From Oceanobacillus halophilus (lineage in GTDB: Bacteria; Bacillota; Bacilli; Bacillales; Amphibacillaceae): 64,000 nt of DNA. Numbering within the stretch: the first letter of the stretch is position 1; the number at the start of each line of letters is the position of its first letter. The DNA is taken from positions 62,001-126,000 of the forward strand of contig NZ_RBZP01000009.1 of the NCBI RefSeq assembly GCF_003628505.1. The letters run 5' to 3'. The notes beneath the pieces were generated by a model. It was not told where the DNA came from. It saw nothing but the letters and a program-made list of their open reading frames with translations, and ran no database searches. Shown piece after piece: positions 1-8,487 of the stretch. The position numbers were made by a program, and so were the translations under genes.

Positions 1-1
1 T

Positions 2-394
2 AGTCCATTAGTTCACGAACTTGCCTTCATGGGCGACCAAAGTACTCCTGAAAGAGGGTTAGGAAAACTTCATCATATTGCATTCTGGTATGGTTTTCCA
101 CAACATTTACATGATTTATCAGAATTGTTAACAGAAAATAACATAAAAATTGAAGCCGGGCCATTAAAACATGGAGTATCTCAGGCAATGTGTATGTACG
201 TCTTTGAACCGGGTGGAAATCGTATAGAGTTATTCGGTGATTCTGGCTACCTTATTTTTGATCCGGACTGGAAACCAGTTACATGGACAGAGGAAGAAGT
301 AGAGCAAGCAATCATTTTCTATGGAGCACCACTACCAGATACTTATTTCAAATATGGAACGCCTCATGTAAAGTCGCCTGTACCATCAAAATAA
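2..394 (+). CDS. Catechol 2,3-dioxygenase-type VOC protein, C-terminal part (gene starts before the window)
   Basis: The reading frame is open to the left edge, so only the last ~130 codons are present. The visible part is the second vicinal-oxygen-chelate domain of an extradiol ring-cleavage dioxygenase. It has a metal-ligand His in LHHIAFW and a metal-ligand Glu in NRIELFG, the usual positions for Fe(II). Such enzymes open catechol rings between C2 and C3. The internal ATG at 29 lies inside the domain and is not the true start. The ring substrate cannot be told from this fragment. The family call is firm; 'catechol' is the usual family label only. Confidence 0.8.
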   Translation, partial: SPLVHELAFMGDQSTPERGLGKLHHIAFWYGFPQHLHDLSELLTENNIKIEAGPLKHGVSQAMCMYVFEPGGNRIELFGDSGYLIFDPDWKPVTWTEEEVEQAIIFYGAPLPDTYFKYGTPHVKSPVPSK

Positions 395-409
395 GTATAA
401 GATATAAAA

Positions 410-437
410 GTAACCTCTTCCGTGCAGGGAAGGGGTT
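410..437 (+). terminator. Probable terminator of the dioxygenase gene
   Basis: An inverted repeat TAACCTCTTCC / GGAAGGGGTTA lies 15 bp after the stop codon. The trailing T-tract is weak. Confidence 0.5.
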
Positions 438-547
438 ATTTATATCGGAAACTGATAGTGGATAATATCATTTTACTAGGATTTAGTGAATAGTAAAGTG
501 AAACCAATTATAATGGTCAAAGGGATTTAAACAGGGAATATTACAAA

Positions 548-602
548 TAAAAGTGTCCGTACCTCGTAATTCTTTTGATAATCAAGGGTCCGGACACTTT
601 AT
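548..602 (-). terminator. Terminator of the C39-like peptidase gene
   Basis: A 9-bp perfect stem, AAGTGTCCG / CGGACACTT, lies just past the stop of the minus-strand gene. It reads into a T-rich run on that strand. Confidence 0.75.
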
Positions 603-605
603 TAA

Positions 606-1094
606 TTAATAGGAAATCGCTCTATTTTTTTGACCTTGCCAAATTTCATTGAATTCCTTTTTAGTGATTTTTATGTCTTTTTCCGCAGTCCACGGATCAT
701 TGTAATAATAGTGTTCATCATCAAATCCAGTTAATGTAATGGCGTGAACGGTGAATCCATGCATGGAAGAAACCAAAACAACTACAGGTATATTATTGGA
801 TAATTGATTTTCTAAATCATCATTTGTTTTACCAGTGAGATTATTAGCACTTCCTGCATATTTTTCAATGAGGTCTATTAATGCAGAAGGATAAATAGTC
901 CATCCGTCCGGTGTGAAGGGATCACCAACATACCCGAGATTCGGATCTTCTACATGTCTTGGCATTTCATTCGCCAGTGCTATTTTGTCTACATTAATTC
1001 CTTTAAATTGCAGCATCATGGTTACTGCGGTAATTTCACAACCTGTAGGCAACTCAGGTTGTTGACCAATAATCGGTACGTTTAGTTTAATCAT
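606..1094 (-). CDS. C39-like (papain-fold) cysteine peptidase family protein
   Basis: This 162-residue protein looks like a stand-alone C39-like peptidase domain. The candidate catalytic Cys is C19 in PTGCEITA, the His is H117 in VHAITLTGFD, and the Asp is D133 in YNDPW; this is the Cys-His-Asp order of papain-like folds. The C39_2/DUF3335 group occurs in Firmicutes as small proteins of mostly unknown substrate. No signal peptide or ABC-transporter domain is attached, so it is not a bacteriocin exporter. The start is supported by AAGAGGAG upstream of ATG 1094. Enzymatic activity is inferred from the triad only. Confidence 0.72.
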   Translation of the reverse strand: MIKLNVPIIGQQPELPTGCEITAVTMMLQFKGINVDKIALANEMPRHVEDPNLGYVGDPFTPDGWTIYPSALIDLIEKYAGSANNLTGKTNDDLENQLSNNIPVVVLVSSMHGFTVHAITLTGFDDEHYYYNDPWTAEKDIKITKKEFNEIWQGQKNRAISY

Positions 1095-1167
1095 TGCATT
1101 TTCTCCTCTTTTGAATAAATCATTTTTCTATTAATTCTATCATATTACAGAAGCTAACATATGCTTA

Positions 1168-1533
1168 TTACTTATTTAAAGAAATAGCTGTTTGAATAAG
1201 AGAGGTAAGGGCTTCTGGTTGAATATCTTCCATCTTTTTTATTCGAACGTGCCTCATTGTTTTTCCAGTGCCTTGTAATAAATTGTGCGTGTCTTTATTT
1301 TCAAGTTCATTCCCTTTCTGAAAACCAAGATTGACATGTTTCTTTGCAGTTTGCAGATAACAAACTAACCCATTATTTGAATAGTTAGGCATAGACCATT
1401 TATATTCTTCTACAAGATCTGGGGAAGCGTTAAGAATGATTTCTCTTAGAGCATTTGTAAGCTCTTGGATATCATCTGGCAAATTAAAAATAAATTGATC
1501 AACTTCTTTTATAGTCCTTCCTTGATTTTCCAT
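1168..1533 (-). CDS. DUF1801 / YdhG-like protein (frataxin-like fold)
   Basis: This 121-residue protein carries the DUF1801 hallmark around residues 40-55 (EEYKWSMPNY) and ends in a helical segment. The B. subtilis member YdhG (Fra) is described as a frataxin-like iron chaperone for iron-sulfur cluster and haem assembly. Many other DUF1801 proteins have no known role, so iron handling here is inference from the family. The start ATG 1533 has AAAGGAGC upstream. The neighbours are unrelated small genes on the same strand with their own ribosome sites, so a functional operon is not evident. Confidence 0.7.
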   Translation of the reverse strand: MENQGRTIKEVDQFIFNLPDDIQELTNALREIILNASPDLVEEYKWSMPNYSNNGLVCYLQTAKKHVNLGFQKGNELENKDTHNLLQGTGKTMRHVRIKKMEDIQPEALTSLIQTAISLNK

Positions 1534-1551
1534 AGAATGCTCCTTTTTGAG

Positions 1552-2028
1552 TTAAATTTTTTCATCGATTTCGGCTATATTTAAATTGTCACCAAACCAA
1601 ATTTTTAGCTTATCTTTCGCTTGCAGTTTGATATCTTCGTCAATATACATAGCAACATGAAATAATGCAGCAGTAAGTGCCCCTAGATCATCAGCATATC
1701 CCGCACCCAAAGCAACATCTGGAATCAGGTCTAATGGAAGAATGAAATATCCCAAAGCTCCAGCAATAGTGGCTTTAGCTTTGAATGGAACTTCTGGTTT
1801 TTGCAATGTGAAATATAGGAGCAGTACAGCATAAATAACTGAAGAACCAGCTCTTTTTGAAAATCTTTGGATTTTATACCATAACCTGTCTTCGGAGAAA
1901 TGTTGATTATGTTTTTGGATTTCTTCTTCTTCCATGTTTTCTGCGGTATCTTTAATGTCTTCCATCTCTTTATCTGTTATGTTTAATTGTTCTATGTTTT
2001 GTTTTTGCTTTCTAAATTTATCAAACAA
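1552..2028 (-). CDS. DUF1232 (YkvA-type) membrane protein
   Basis: The protein has 158 residues. The N-terminal ~55 residues are charged and Glu-rich. A hydrophobic segment follows, then the DUF1232 signature at about residues 90-115 (GYFILPLDLIPD, then GYADDLGAL). DUF1232 proteins are small membrane-associated proteins of unknown function. The start is a TTG (2026-2028 on the minus strand) placed well after AGGGGGA. It lies 18 bp upstream of the DUF1801 gene and is probably cotranscribed with it. Confidence 0.75.
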   Translation of the reverse strand: MFDKFRKQKQNIEQLNITDKEMEDIKDTAENMEEEEIQKHNQHFSEDRLWYKIQRFSKRAGSSVIYAVLLLYFTLQKPEVPFKAKATIAGALGYFILPLDLIPDVALGAGYADDLGALTAALFHVAMYIDEDIKLQAKDKLKIWFGDNLNIAEIDEKI

Positions 2029-2137
2029 GTTATTTCCCCCTAATATGATTTAGGATACATGAAAGTAGAAATCTTCTAATAGGCTTACTGAATCCGTATT
2101 ATACTTATTGTATAATGTGAGACATTTTAAATAAAGA

Positions 2138-2174
2138 AAAGCGTTAATCCTGATAGGCAAGATTAACGCTTTTT
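2138..2174 (-). terminator. Terminator after tRNA-Val
   Basis: A 12-bp perfect stem (AAAGCGTTAATC / GATTAACGCTTT) has T-rich flanks on both strands. It lies immediately 3' of the minus-strand tRNA gene and may also work in the + direction. Confidence 0.8.
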
Positions 2175-2181
2175 TCAGTAA

Positions 2182-2254
2182 TGATTCCGACTGGACTCGA
2201 ACCAGCGACCCCTACCCTGTCAAGGTAATGCTCTCCCAGCTGAGCTGCGGAATC
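2182..2254 (-). tRNA. tRNA-Val (anticodon GAC)
   Basis: The minus strand folds into a full cloverleaf. The 7-bp acceptor is GATTCCG / CGGAATC, the D-arm lies around GCTCAGCTGGGAGAGC, and the anticodon arm is TTACC-TTGACAG-GGTAG with GAC at 2219-2221. The T-arm contains GGTTCGAGTCC and the discriminator base is A. The 3' CCA is not encoded. It is a single isolated tRNA with its own promoter and terminator, not part of an rRNA-linked cluster. Confidence 0.95.
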
Positions 2255-2265
2255 GTATGAATTAG

Positions 2266-2301
2266 TAATATTAATATAATCGTTTTTATCGAAACTGTCA
2301 A
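2266..2301 (-). promoter_or_regulatory. Sigma-A promoter of tRNA-Val
   Basis: On the minus strand TTGACA (2296-2301) is followed by a 17-bp spacer and TATATT (2273-2278). The predicted start of transcription is about 10 bp before the mature tRNA 5' end. Confidence 0.85.
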
Positions 2302-2443
2302 TCCTAATATAGTAATACGTTAAATTAGCTTGATTTAGGTAAGTATGTAAGAGTAAAAGCTTACACACAATTTTTTTAATTTCTAATTACAAAAGCTCGT
2401 CTATTTTTCCAGCTCGTGCATACAATGTTTTCGAGGTGAAAAA

Positions 2444-3610
2444 ATGAGAGAAGCAACGGTGGATAAATTAAACATCTTTATTGTCATGTTTTTTATGAGT
2501 TTGATTATGAGTGTGCAAGCACCAATTTTTACTCCATATGCAGCAATGCTTGGAGCATCCGGTGTTTTAATTGGCATTATGCTTAGTGCGGCACAGGTAG
2601 CTAATTTAACAGGAAACTTGATTGCTGGACCGTTAGTTGATCGGTTTGGGAAGAGGGTTTTTATAACGCTTCCTTTGTTTGTTTCAGGCGCTTTATTTAT
2701 AGGGCATGGACTAGCATCCAATTCTGCAACACTATTGATTTTGCGCATAATGAACGGATTTTCTCTGGCATTCCTAATTCCAGCAGCTCTGGCATTATTG
2801 TCTGGGTATGCAGCCAATAGTCAGCAACAGGGGAAAAATATGGCAGTGAATGGGATTCTAGGTACAGTTGCTAGTATTATTGCACCACTGATTGGTGGGA
2901 AACTAGGTGTCTTAATTGGATATGCAAATGCATATTTTGTTATTGGAGCAGCTTTAGTAATGACCGCTATTTATACGATAAGATTTGTAAGAGATCGACA
3001 AGTTGTGATTGTAGATTATCGATCACCAAAAAAATCTATAAGTCTATCACAAATATTGGCCATACCTCATTTACATATTGTATTTTTATCAGGTTTTGCT
3101 GTGATGTATATGCATGGAGTAATTATTTATGAAGTCCCTTATTTGACTGTGGAGAAAGGGCTCTCTACTGCAAGCACGGGACAGTTGTTTAGTTTTATGG
3201 CTGTTGGAACGTTTTTATCATTATCCTTGTTTTTCATTAACCGCTTTGATCCGATCAAGCGTATGATGTTTGGATTGTTTGGTATGTGTATGAGTTTGTT
3301 TGCCCTTGTTAATTCGTTATTTTCACTGATGCTGTTGTTATTTTTGATTGGTTTTTGCTTTGGAATTATGATGCCAGCAATGGCTACGGCAGTTACTGAT
3401 GCTATATCAAGAGAAGGACATGGGAGAGCTTTTGGTGTAATGTCTGCCGTGTATTCTTCAGGGATGATATTCAGTACGTTCATAACAGGTATTATTCGAG
3501 AGGTAATATCACCATATTTTATCGCGTTTCTAATTGGAATGCTGGTACTAACGTTTGTCGGATATACAAAATTTCGTGCACCACAATCAGCTCATTCGAA
3601 AGTTTATTAA
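2444..3610 (+). CDS. Major facilitator superfamily transporter
   Basis: This 388-residue protein has about 12 hydrophobic segments. A typical MFS motif A lies in the loop after TM2 (DRFGKRVFI, about residues 66-74). The overall layout is that of drug/metabolite H+ antiporters. Nothing in the sequence fixes the substrate. ATG 2444 follows GAGGTG at good spacing. The gene appears to start a short operon with the small membrane protein beginning 22 bp downstream. Confidence 0.85.
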   Translation: MREATVDKLNIFIVMFFMSLIMSVQAPIFTPYAAMLGASGVLIGIMLSAAQVANLTGNLIAGPLVDRFGKRVFITLPLFVSGALFIGHGLASNSATLLILRIMNGFSLAFLIPAALALLSGYAANSQQQGKNMAVNGILGTVASIIAPLIGGKLGVLIGYANAYFVIGAALVMTAIYTIRFVRDRQVVIVDYRSPKKSISLSQILAIPHLHIVFLSGFAVMYMHGVIIYEVPYLTVEKGLSTASTGQLFSFMAVGTFLSLSLFFINRFDPIKRMMFGLFGMCMSLFALVNSLFSLMLLLFLIGFCFGIMMPAMATAVTDAISREGHGRAFGVMSAVYSSGMIFSTFITGIIREVISPYFIAFLIGMLVLTFVGYTKFRAPQSAHSKVY

Positions 3611-3632
3611 GATAGGGGAGAGGATGGAATCC

Positions 3633-3965
3633 GTGAAAAAGGCATTTTCTATGATTGGAATCATGGTCGTTTTGATTTATATAGCTTTCTTGGAATCACC
3701 TTCAGATACCTATCACGGTTTTACTCCGGGTTTTGATGAAGAAATAGGGGATGTGACAGAGGAAGTAAATGCAGAATTGGGGGATGAAATTAATCCTAAT
3801 ACTTATACTTCTATTGAGTATCGGATGGAAGGGACAAAAATTGTGGATGGCCACAAGGTGGAGGCCTATCGGGAATATGAAATATATACCGATAATGAGG
3901 GCAATATGGTGAAAGAAGTTCCAACCTCTAATTATGATTATTTAAGGTATAAAATAGAAGAATAA
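3633..3965 (+). CDS. Small membrane-anchored hypothetical protein
   Basis: I do not recognise this protein of about 110 residues. Residues 1-20 form one hydrophobic anchor beginning MKKAFSMIG, followed by an acidic extracytoplasmic-looking tail. The GTG at 3633 sits about 9 bp after GAGAGG, so I prefer it. ATG 3624 is also possible but is crowded against the ribosome site. It directly follows the MFS gene with no terminator between them. Confidence 0.6.
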   Translation: MKKAFSMIGIMVVLIYIAFLESPSDTYHGFTPGFDEEIGDVTEEVNAELGDEINPNTYTSIEYRMEGTKIVDGHKVEAYREYEIYTDNEGNMVKEVPTSNYDYLRYKIEE

Positions 3966-3967
3966 AC

Positions 3968-4000
3968 AGCTGACCCAATTTTATAGGTCAGCTTTTTTTT
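3968..4000 (+). terminator. Rho-independent terminator
   Basis: An 8-bp stem AGCTGACC / GGTCAGCT is followed by eight T residues, directly after the small membrane protein gene. Confidence 0.9.
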
Positions 4001-4011
4001 ACGTATTGCGC

Positions 4012-4058
4012 GACAAAATCTGACAAAAACCGGGGAGTGACAGGCACCTTTTTGTGCA
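4012..4058 (+). repeat. Short interspersed repeat, GGCACC family, copy 1
   Basis: It contains GACAAAA runs followed by CCGGGGAGTGACAGGCACC. The same module recurs at 7328-7357 and, inverted, at 32667-32712. It lies just behind a terminator and before the spore protein gene. Confidence 0.75.
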
Positions 4059-4082
4059 AGATATTATAAGGGGGTGATTTGG

Positions 4083-4292
4083 ATGAATAATGATAAGGAT
4101 TCGTATGATGGATTTACTGTTGCTGGGACGGATATTGAGGAAGTAAAAAGGAGAAATGCTGAATCAGGATTATCTTACAACGAAGTGAAAGCATTGCTGG
4201 CTAAAACTGCAGGAACGGTGAATACATCGAAGTTTAGCGATACGAATGCAGGGAAAGTAAGAAATAGGAACCAGCAAGGGACCCAAAATTAA
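4083..4292 (+). CDS. Gamma-type small acid-soluble spore protein
   Basis: This 69-residue hydrophilic protein has the two-block layout of gamma-type SASPs. The blocks are AGTDIEEVKRRNAES near the N-terminus and SDTNAGKVRNRNQQ near the C-terminus, corresponding to the family's AGTN..VKxQN and ETN..VRxQN repeats. Gamma SASPs are stored in the forespore and broken down by the Gpr protease at germination to supply amino acids. ATG 4083 is preferred because AAGGGGGTG lies 7 bp upstream; the GTG inside that ribosome site is unlikely. The family assignment is by repeat pattern. Confidence 0.78.
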   Translation: MNNDKDSYDGFTVAGTDIEEVKRRNAESGLSYNEVKALLAKTAGTVNTSKFSDTNAGKVRNRNQQGTQN

Positions 4293-4309
4293 TAGGAGGT
4301 TGTTCCATC

Positions 4310-4618
4310 GTGTCAGATAAGGATTTTGAACAAATTTATAATGAATATCGAAAGCAAAGTGACCTCCCAGTTAATGAGGAACAAGGTGAATCTACCGATA
4401 AGGATGAGATTGTTGCAGTGCGCAAAAATGACGATGGGGATATTATCGCCTTCAAAACAGCTTCAGGCCGCGAATTGGATTACGTTACAGCCTTGGATGA
4501 AGCGAAGGCTGGGAAACTGAATCATGTGGATGTTTTCCATAAATATGGAAGGGATATTATTAGAAGTGAACCAGATGGAATAAAGGAAAATAATTTGGAT
4601 AACTTGCCACTGTTTTGA
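4310..4618 (+). CDS. DUF3892 domain protein
   Basis: This 102-residue acidic protein has a DUF3892 core at about residues 33-98: a KNDDGDIIAFKTASG strand pair, an AKAGKL helix, and the family's C-terminal pattern RSEPDG..ENNLDNLP. The function of DUF3892 is unknown. The start is GTG 4310 after AGGAGG. It lies 17 bp after the SASP gene, so the two are probably cotranscribed and may share sporulation timing; that is inference. Confidence 0.72.
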   Translation: MSDKDFEQIYNEYRKQSDLPVNEEQGESTDKDEIVAVRKNDDGDIIAFKTASGRELDYVTALDEAKAGKLNHVDVFHKYGRDIIRSEPDGIKENNLDNLPLF

Positions 4619-4643
4619 TTTCACCATGTAAAGCAAAAGTTGT

Positions 4644-4680
4644 AAACGGTACCTGAGTAAAGGTCAGGTATCGTTTTTTA
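4644..4680 (+). terminator. Terminator of the SASP-DUF3892 unit
   Basis: A long stem AAACGGTACCTGA / TCAGGTATCGTTT is followed by a T-run. Confidence 0.85.
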
Positions 4681-4853
4681 CTGTCTATCATTATACAGGC
4701 GTGCATTTGCATTTGTGTTTCTTTTTAAAACACTTTGAAAACGTAAAATTAATCAGAAAATGGTTGAAAACTGGACGAAAAGATGGTATTTTATTAAACA
4801 ATATACTTTGATGAATATCACGCAAAGTACGCTGAAAAAAGGGAGGTATGATG

Positions 4854-5390
4854 ATGAGAAAGGTAACATTGGAAGAGTTGTTTAACCACCCTATAGTACA
4901 AAAATATGTTGGACGATCTGGAGTAGCACATGCAATTTCAGTGGCTGAGAATGCATTTGAAATTGCTGCAGAAACTGGGGTTAATCCAGATTTGGCAACC
5001 AAAGCCGGTCTGCTACATGACATCGGCCATTATACATGGTACGAAAATGGTGAATGGAATTATCAGATGTATCAAGAGAACGATATCCATGCAATTAAGG
5101 GAGCGGCTCGTGCGCATAAGCTTCTTGTTCGATGTGGGGAAGATTTGCAACATGCTAAAGCAATTGCGTTGGCTGTTTTGCTTCATACAGACTCCTACTT
5201 GCCTGAAGGTCAACTTCAGCTTAGTCCATTGCAAAGAGTTGTGGCAAAAGCTGATGAAGCGGATGAAGAACCTGGTGGAAAGCATCATTATCGCCAAATT
5301 GACTATCCAACAGCTCTTGACCGAATTCAAAAACTAGATGCTAAAATCAATCATTTTATGGTGACCGTTGAGTTGGAACAAACTTGTTAG
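4854..5390 (+). CDS. HD-domain metal-dependent phosphohydrolase
   Basis: This 178-residue protein is a single HD domain. The first metal-ligand His is H26 in VAHAISV and the HD doublet is H55-D56 in AGLLHDIGHY. A later His in HAIKGA and Asp in KADEADE complete the set. The HD superfamily hydrolyses phosphomonoesters, phosphodiesters or nucleotides using divalent metals; the substrate is unknown here. Three in-frame ATGs (4848, 4851, 4854) follow GGGAGG, and 4854 has the best spacing. It converges on the SLC13-type gene with only 29 bp between stops and no clear terminator. Confidence 0.8.
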   Translation: MRKVTLEELFNHPIVQKYVGRSGVAHAISVAENAFEIAAETGVNPDLATKAGLLHDIGHYTWYENGEWNYQMYQENDIHAIKGAARAHKLLVRCGEDLQHAKAIALAVLLHTDSYLPEGQLQLSPLQRVVAKADEADEEPGGKHHYRQIDYPTALDRIQKLDAKINHFMVTVELEQTC

Positions 5391-5419
5391 AGTGCTCAAT
5401 GTTTCTTTGGTTAACTTAA

Positions 5420-7191
5420 TTATGAATAGATAAACAAGTAAACAATCGTGACAGTTATTATCATGTAAATAGCACTTAGTGGCAATCCCGTTTTTAAAAA
5501 ATCCTTATATTGGTATTTGCCTTGGCTATATACAATTAAATTGGTTTGGTATCCAATTGGTGTAGAAAAACTTGCGGAAGCTGCAATTGTAAGTGTGATA
5601 ATGAATACGAATGGGTCAACCATGAGTTGTTCTGAAATGGCAATACCGATGGGAAACATAATAACCACTGCTGCGCTATTGGTTATAAGTTCTGTTAAAA
5701 CATTCGTGATGAAATAAATGGCTATGAGAATTCCTATAATCCCCATTTCGCCTGCAAACTTCACGAGATAATTGGCAACCAATTGGGCTAGTCCAGTATT
5801 TTCTATCGCTATTCCTATGCCAAAAGAGCAAGCAATCAGCAGGAGTACTTGAAAATCAATGTCTTTTAAGATTTTATTTGGTTTTACAATGTTCGTGACG
5901 ATAAAAGAAAAGGTCACAATTAGTGCAGCTTTAAACATGGATATATAATTGAATGAGGCTAGAACAATCATTCCTATTAATACTGCAATTGGAAATACTT
6001 GTTGTATTCTATTTCGTTCGATAGGTGTGTCTATTTCAGAAACGATAAAGAAATCATCATGAAAATGATTTTTCCATTTTTGAATAAAATCTTTCTTAAC
6101 TAATAGTAATAGCGTATCCCCGGCACTTAATTTAATATCCCCAATCTTTTCATTTGATTTTTGCTGATATTTTCTGACGGCAACCACCGTTGCATAATAC
6201 TTTTCCTAATATCTCTTTCTTTTATCGTCTTATGGAGAAGGGGAGAGTTGCTTGAAATCATTGCTTCCACTAAACGTAAATTTTTTTGATGTAGATGTTG
6301 AAATGTAAAAGTTGCATTCGTAGCAATAACTAACCCTCTAATCATCTGTAATTCCATGATTGTCGTTATTGTCCCCGAAAAAATCAGATGGTCCTCCGCA
6401 TGAATAACTTCGTTTGGTAAAACAGGGGTAATACGTTCCTTACCACGAATTATTTCAATTAAAAATAACCCTTTTAAATCTGCGTCTTTTACAGTCTGAC
6501 CAACTATTTCACAGGATGGATTGATAATAGCCTTCGTTAAATAATTTTTATTTTCTTCTACAAAACTTTCTTCTAATGTTTTTCTGTCTTTGGGTAATAG
6601 TTTGGAACCAATAAAGATAACATAGATTGTACCAATAATAGCACCTGGGATACCGACGATTGCTAGTTGAAACATGAATAAGCCCCTCATTCCATTTTCT
6701 AGCATTAACCCATGAACGACTAAGTTGGTTGCAGTCCCAATTAATGTAATCATCCCTCCAAATATAGATGCATAAGACAATGGAAGTAAAAATTTGGATA
6801 TAGGCATATTATGCTGTCTACACCATTTGCGAATAATAGGGATTATCATGACAATGATTGGGGTATTATTAAAGAATGCTGACAGTCCAGATATCGGCGC
6901 CATGATACGAAGCAATGTCTTCCGATAACTGGAGCTATTTCCTATCATTCTGTAAATAAAGCTATATAATAAAGGATTTTTTCCGATTGCCCCTGCTATG
7001 ATAAAGAGCAGAGCAATGGTCAGCATTCCCTCATTGGAAAATCCGCGCAGTGCTTCTGAGGTTGTAATGGTACCTGTCAGCAACAGAAACATTAAGGTAG
7101 TGAATACGATAAAGGCAGGACGAGCAATCTCTAGTATCAAAGCTAAGAACATCAGTCCGATAATAATAACTACAATAACCATCTCCCCCAT
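5420..7191 (-). pseudogene. SLC13-family (citrate/sulfate-type) transporter with TrkA-C domains, interrupted by a frameshift
   Basis: Two overlapping minus-strand frames (7191 to 6127 and 6187 to 5420) together encode one protein of about 590 residues. The first frame has an N-terminal transmembrane half with FNNTPIIVMIIP and TATNL motifs, then a TrkA-C domain (SCEIVGQTVKDADL) and the start of a second. The second frame continues the second TrkA-C domain (ATVVAVRKY, then LSAGDTLLLLV) and the C-terminal membrane half. The join is at TTTT 6201-6204, where one base is missing. Start 7191 is chosen for GGGAGGTG upstream. It is either a real inactivating mutation or a sequencing error. Confidence 0.75.
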
Positions 7192-7327
7192 CCCAGCACC
7201 TCCCAAAATAAAAAATGACAGTCCTCCTACTATCATTATAAATCAATTATTAAATGGCAGAATAGTAGGCCAAGACCATATATCTGACTATTTCGTGACG
7301 AATAAATCAACCATTAATATGAAATTC

Positions 7328-7362
7328 GACAAAATCCGGGAAGTGCCAGGCACTAGTGGGTC
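7328..7362 (+). repeat. Short interspersed repeat, GGCACC family, copy 2
   Basis: CGACAAAATCCGGGAAGTG is followed by CCAGGCAC. It is a diverged copy of the element at 4012-4058. It lies between the transporter on the minus strand and the small gene at 7423. Confidence 0.65.
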
Positions 7363-7422
7363 TAAATAGATTAAAAGTTGGCTAAGATAGATATATAAAT
7401 AAAGGGTTTAGAGGTGATATGA

Positions 7423-7581
7423 TTGAGTAAGTCTACTTATCTTAGTTTGCTAGTATTAATTTTTGTAGTTGGCTTGGCAATTGGTTTGGTGTTCTGGAAT
7501 GTTACGGAAGAAAGTCAAACGGTGGATGGTGTTGCTACAAATATTTTTAACTTATTCACAGAGTATAAATCCGAATTCTAG
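7423..7581 (+). CDS. Small single-pass membrane protein (52 aa)
   Basis: A TTG start at 7423 follows GAGGTGAT at normal spacing and opens a 52-codon frame. The product has one central hydrophobic segment (about residues 8-26) and a polar tail ending TEYKSEF. The overlapping ATG at 7420 would stop after three codons. I do not recognise it. A strong terminator lies about 100 bp downstream. The coding call rests on the ribosome site and the membrane-protein pattern. Confidence 0.55.
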   Translation: MSKSTYLSLLVLIFVVGLAIGLVFWNVTEESQTVDGVATNIFNLFTEYKSEF

Positions 7582-7681
7582 TCTATTTTTACATAAGGTT
7601 ACTATGGACGATAAATCAAATAAGAGAATGGTTCTACATCTATAACTACAAAACCATAGAAAAAGAGAAATAATGAAACGT

Positions 7682-7727
7682 ATTATAGGTACAAATCGTA
7701 TTTGATTTGTGCCTATTATTTTTTTGG
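7682..7727 (+). terminator. Rho-independent terminator
   Basis: A 16-bp near-perfect stem (ATTATAGGTACAAATC / GATTTGTGCCTATTAT) is followed by a T-run. Confidence 0.9.
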
Positions 7728-7783
7728 TTAATAATGGAAGTAAGGACCCACTTTATTAAGTTAACAGGGGAGGGATTGAGATC

Positions 7784-8086
7784 ATGGAATTCGATTTTAT
7801 TTGGATTGGTTTAGGAATTGCAGTAGCCGGATTTTTTATCGGAGAGGGATTAAAGAACTTTAATAACCCTGAAGCAAAAAGTTTGTTTGATTCACTTGAT
7901 GATGTGCAACATGGGTTGATTAAGGAAAATGAGGTCCATGATTTTATGGGGATATCAAAAGAAGATGCAAAAACGTTAATAGATGAGTATCCTGATATAC
8001 CTCATATTAAGATAAACAAGAAAGTATATTACCCAAAGGAAAAATTGCGTAAATGGTTGATGGAGATTGGTAACAATAATAAGTAA
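7784..8086 (+). CDS. Membrane-anchored protein with an excisionase-like helix-turn-helix
   Basis: The protein has 100 residues. Residues 5-22 form a hydrophobic anchor. Residues about 48-95 resemble an HTH_17/MerR-like winged helix of the excisionase type: ENEVHDFMGISKEDAKTLI is followed by a wing (PHIKINKKVYYPKEKLRKWL). Tethering a DNA-binding domain to the membrane is unusual; the fold may instead serve protein contacts. ATG 7784 follows AGGGGAGG. It stands alone between two terminator or repeat regions. Function unknown. Confidence 0.65.
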   Translation: MEFDFIWIGLGIAVAGFFIGEGLKNFNNPEAKSLFDSLDDVQHGLIKENEVHDFMGISKEDAKTLIDEYPDIPHIKINKKVYYPKEKLRKWLMEIGNNNK

Positions 8087-8094
8087 ATGTCTCA

Positions 8095-8200
8095 AGGCAC
8101 GAGGGAGGCTCACCAGCTCCCCGCGGAAAGCGTAGTGTATTTCCGTAGCGGGGGTTAAGCAGTATTTTGAATTAAAGTAATCAACAGTCTATAAAAATTG
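8095..8200 (+). repeat. Mosaic intergenic repeat, short copy S1
   Basis: It carries the right-hand module of the long elements: GAGGCTCACCAGCTCC, then CCGCGGAAAGCGTAGTG and TATTTCCGTAGCG (core 8121-8150), followed by GCAGTATTTTGAATTAAAG. It is more GC-rich than its surroundings. The rest of the 8200-8487 gap shows no gene. Confidence 0.85.
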
Positions 8201-8487
8201 GACGTAACCGGTAATAGCAATAAAAATCTTTTCCGTGTGGCGAGTAACCGCAGGCACAATCTATTAGAAAACAGCCTAACTTTTATTTTTATACTACACT
8301 ATAAGTTAAAGAAGATGATTTTCCTACTATTAGGATAATTGTCTTTTTTTATGTATAAAACTTTTAGGTTTGTTATAATAGTTTTTGCACCCGTTAATTT
8401 CCAAGACATCTATAATAACAAGGGTAACAATCAATCTATCATCAGGAAGGTAATTATCAGAATAATTTGTTACTGGAGGTTATTAAT

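Noticed and set aside
2144-2368. 74-codon minus-strand frame
   Set aside because: It runs through the tRNA-Val gene, its promoter and its terminator.
6190-6210. Programmed -1 frameshift in the SLC13-type gene
   Set aside because: The join (AGGAAAAGT on the minus strand) lacks a classical X-XXY-YYZ slippery site, and no pseudoknot or stimulatory site is obvious. Mutation or sequencing error is simpler.
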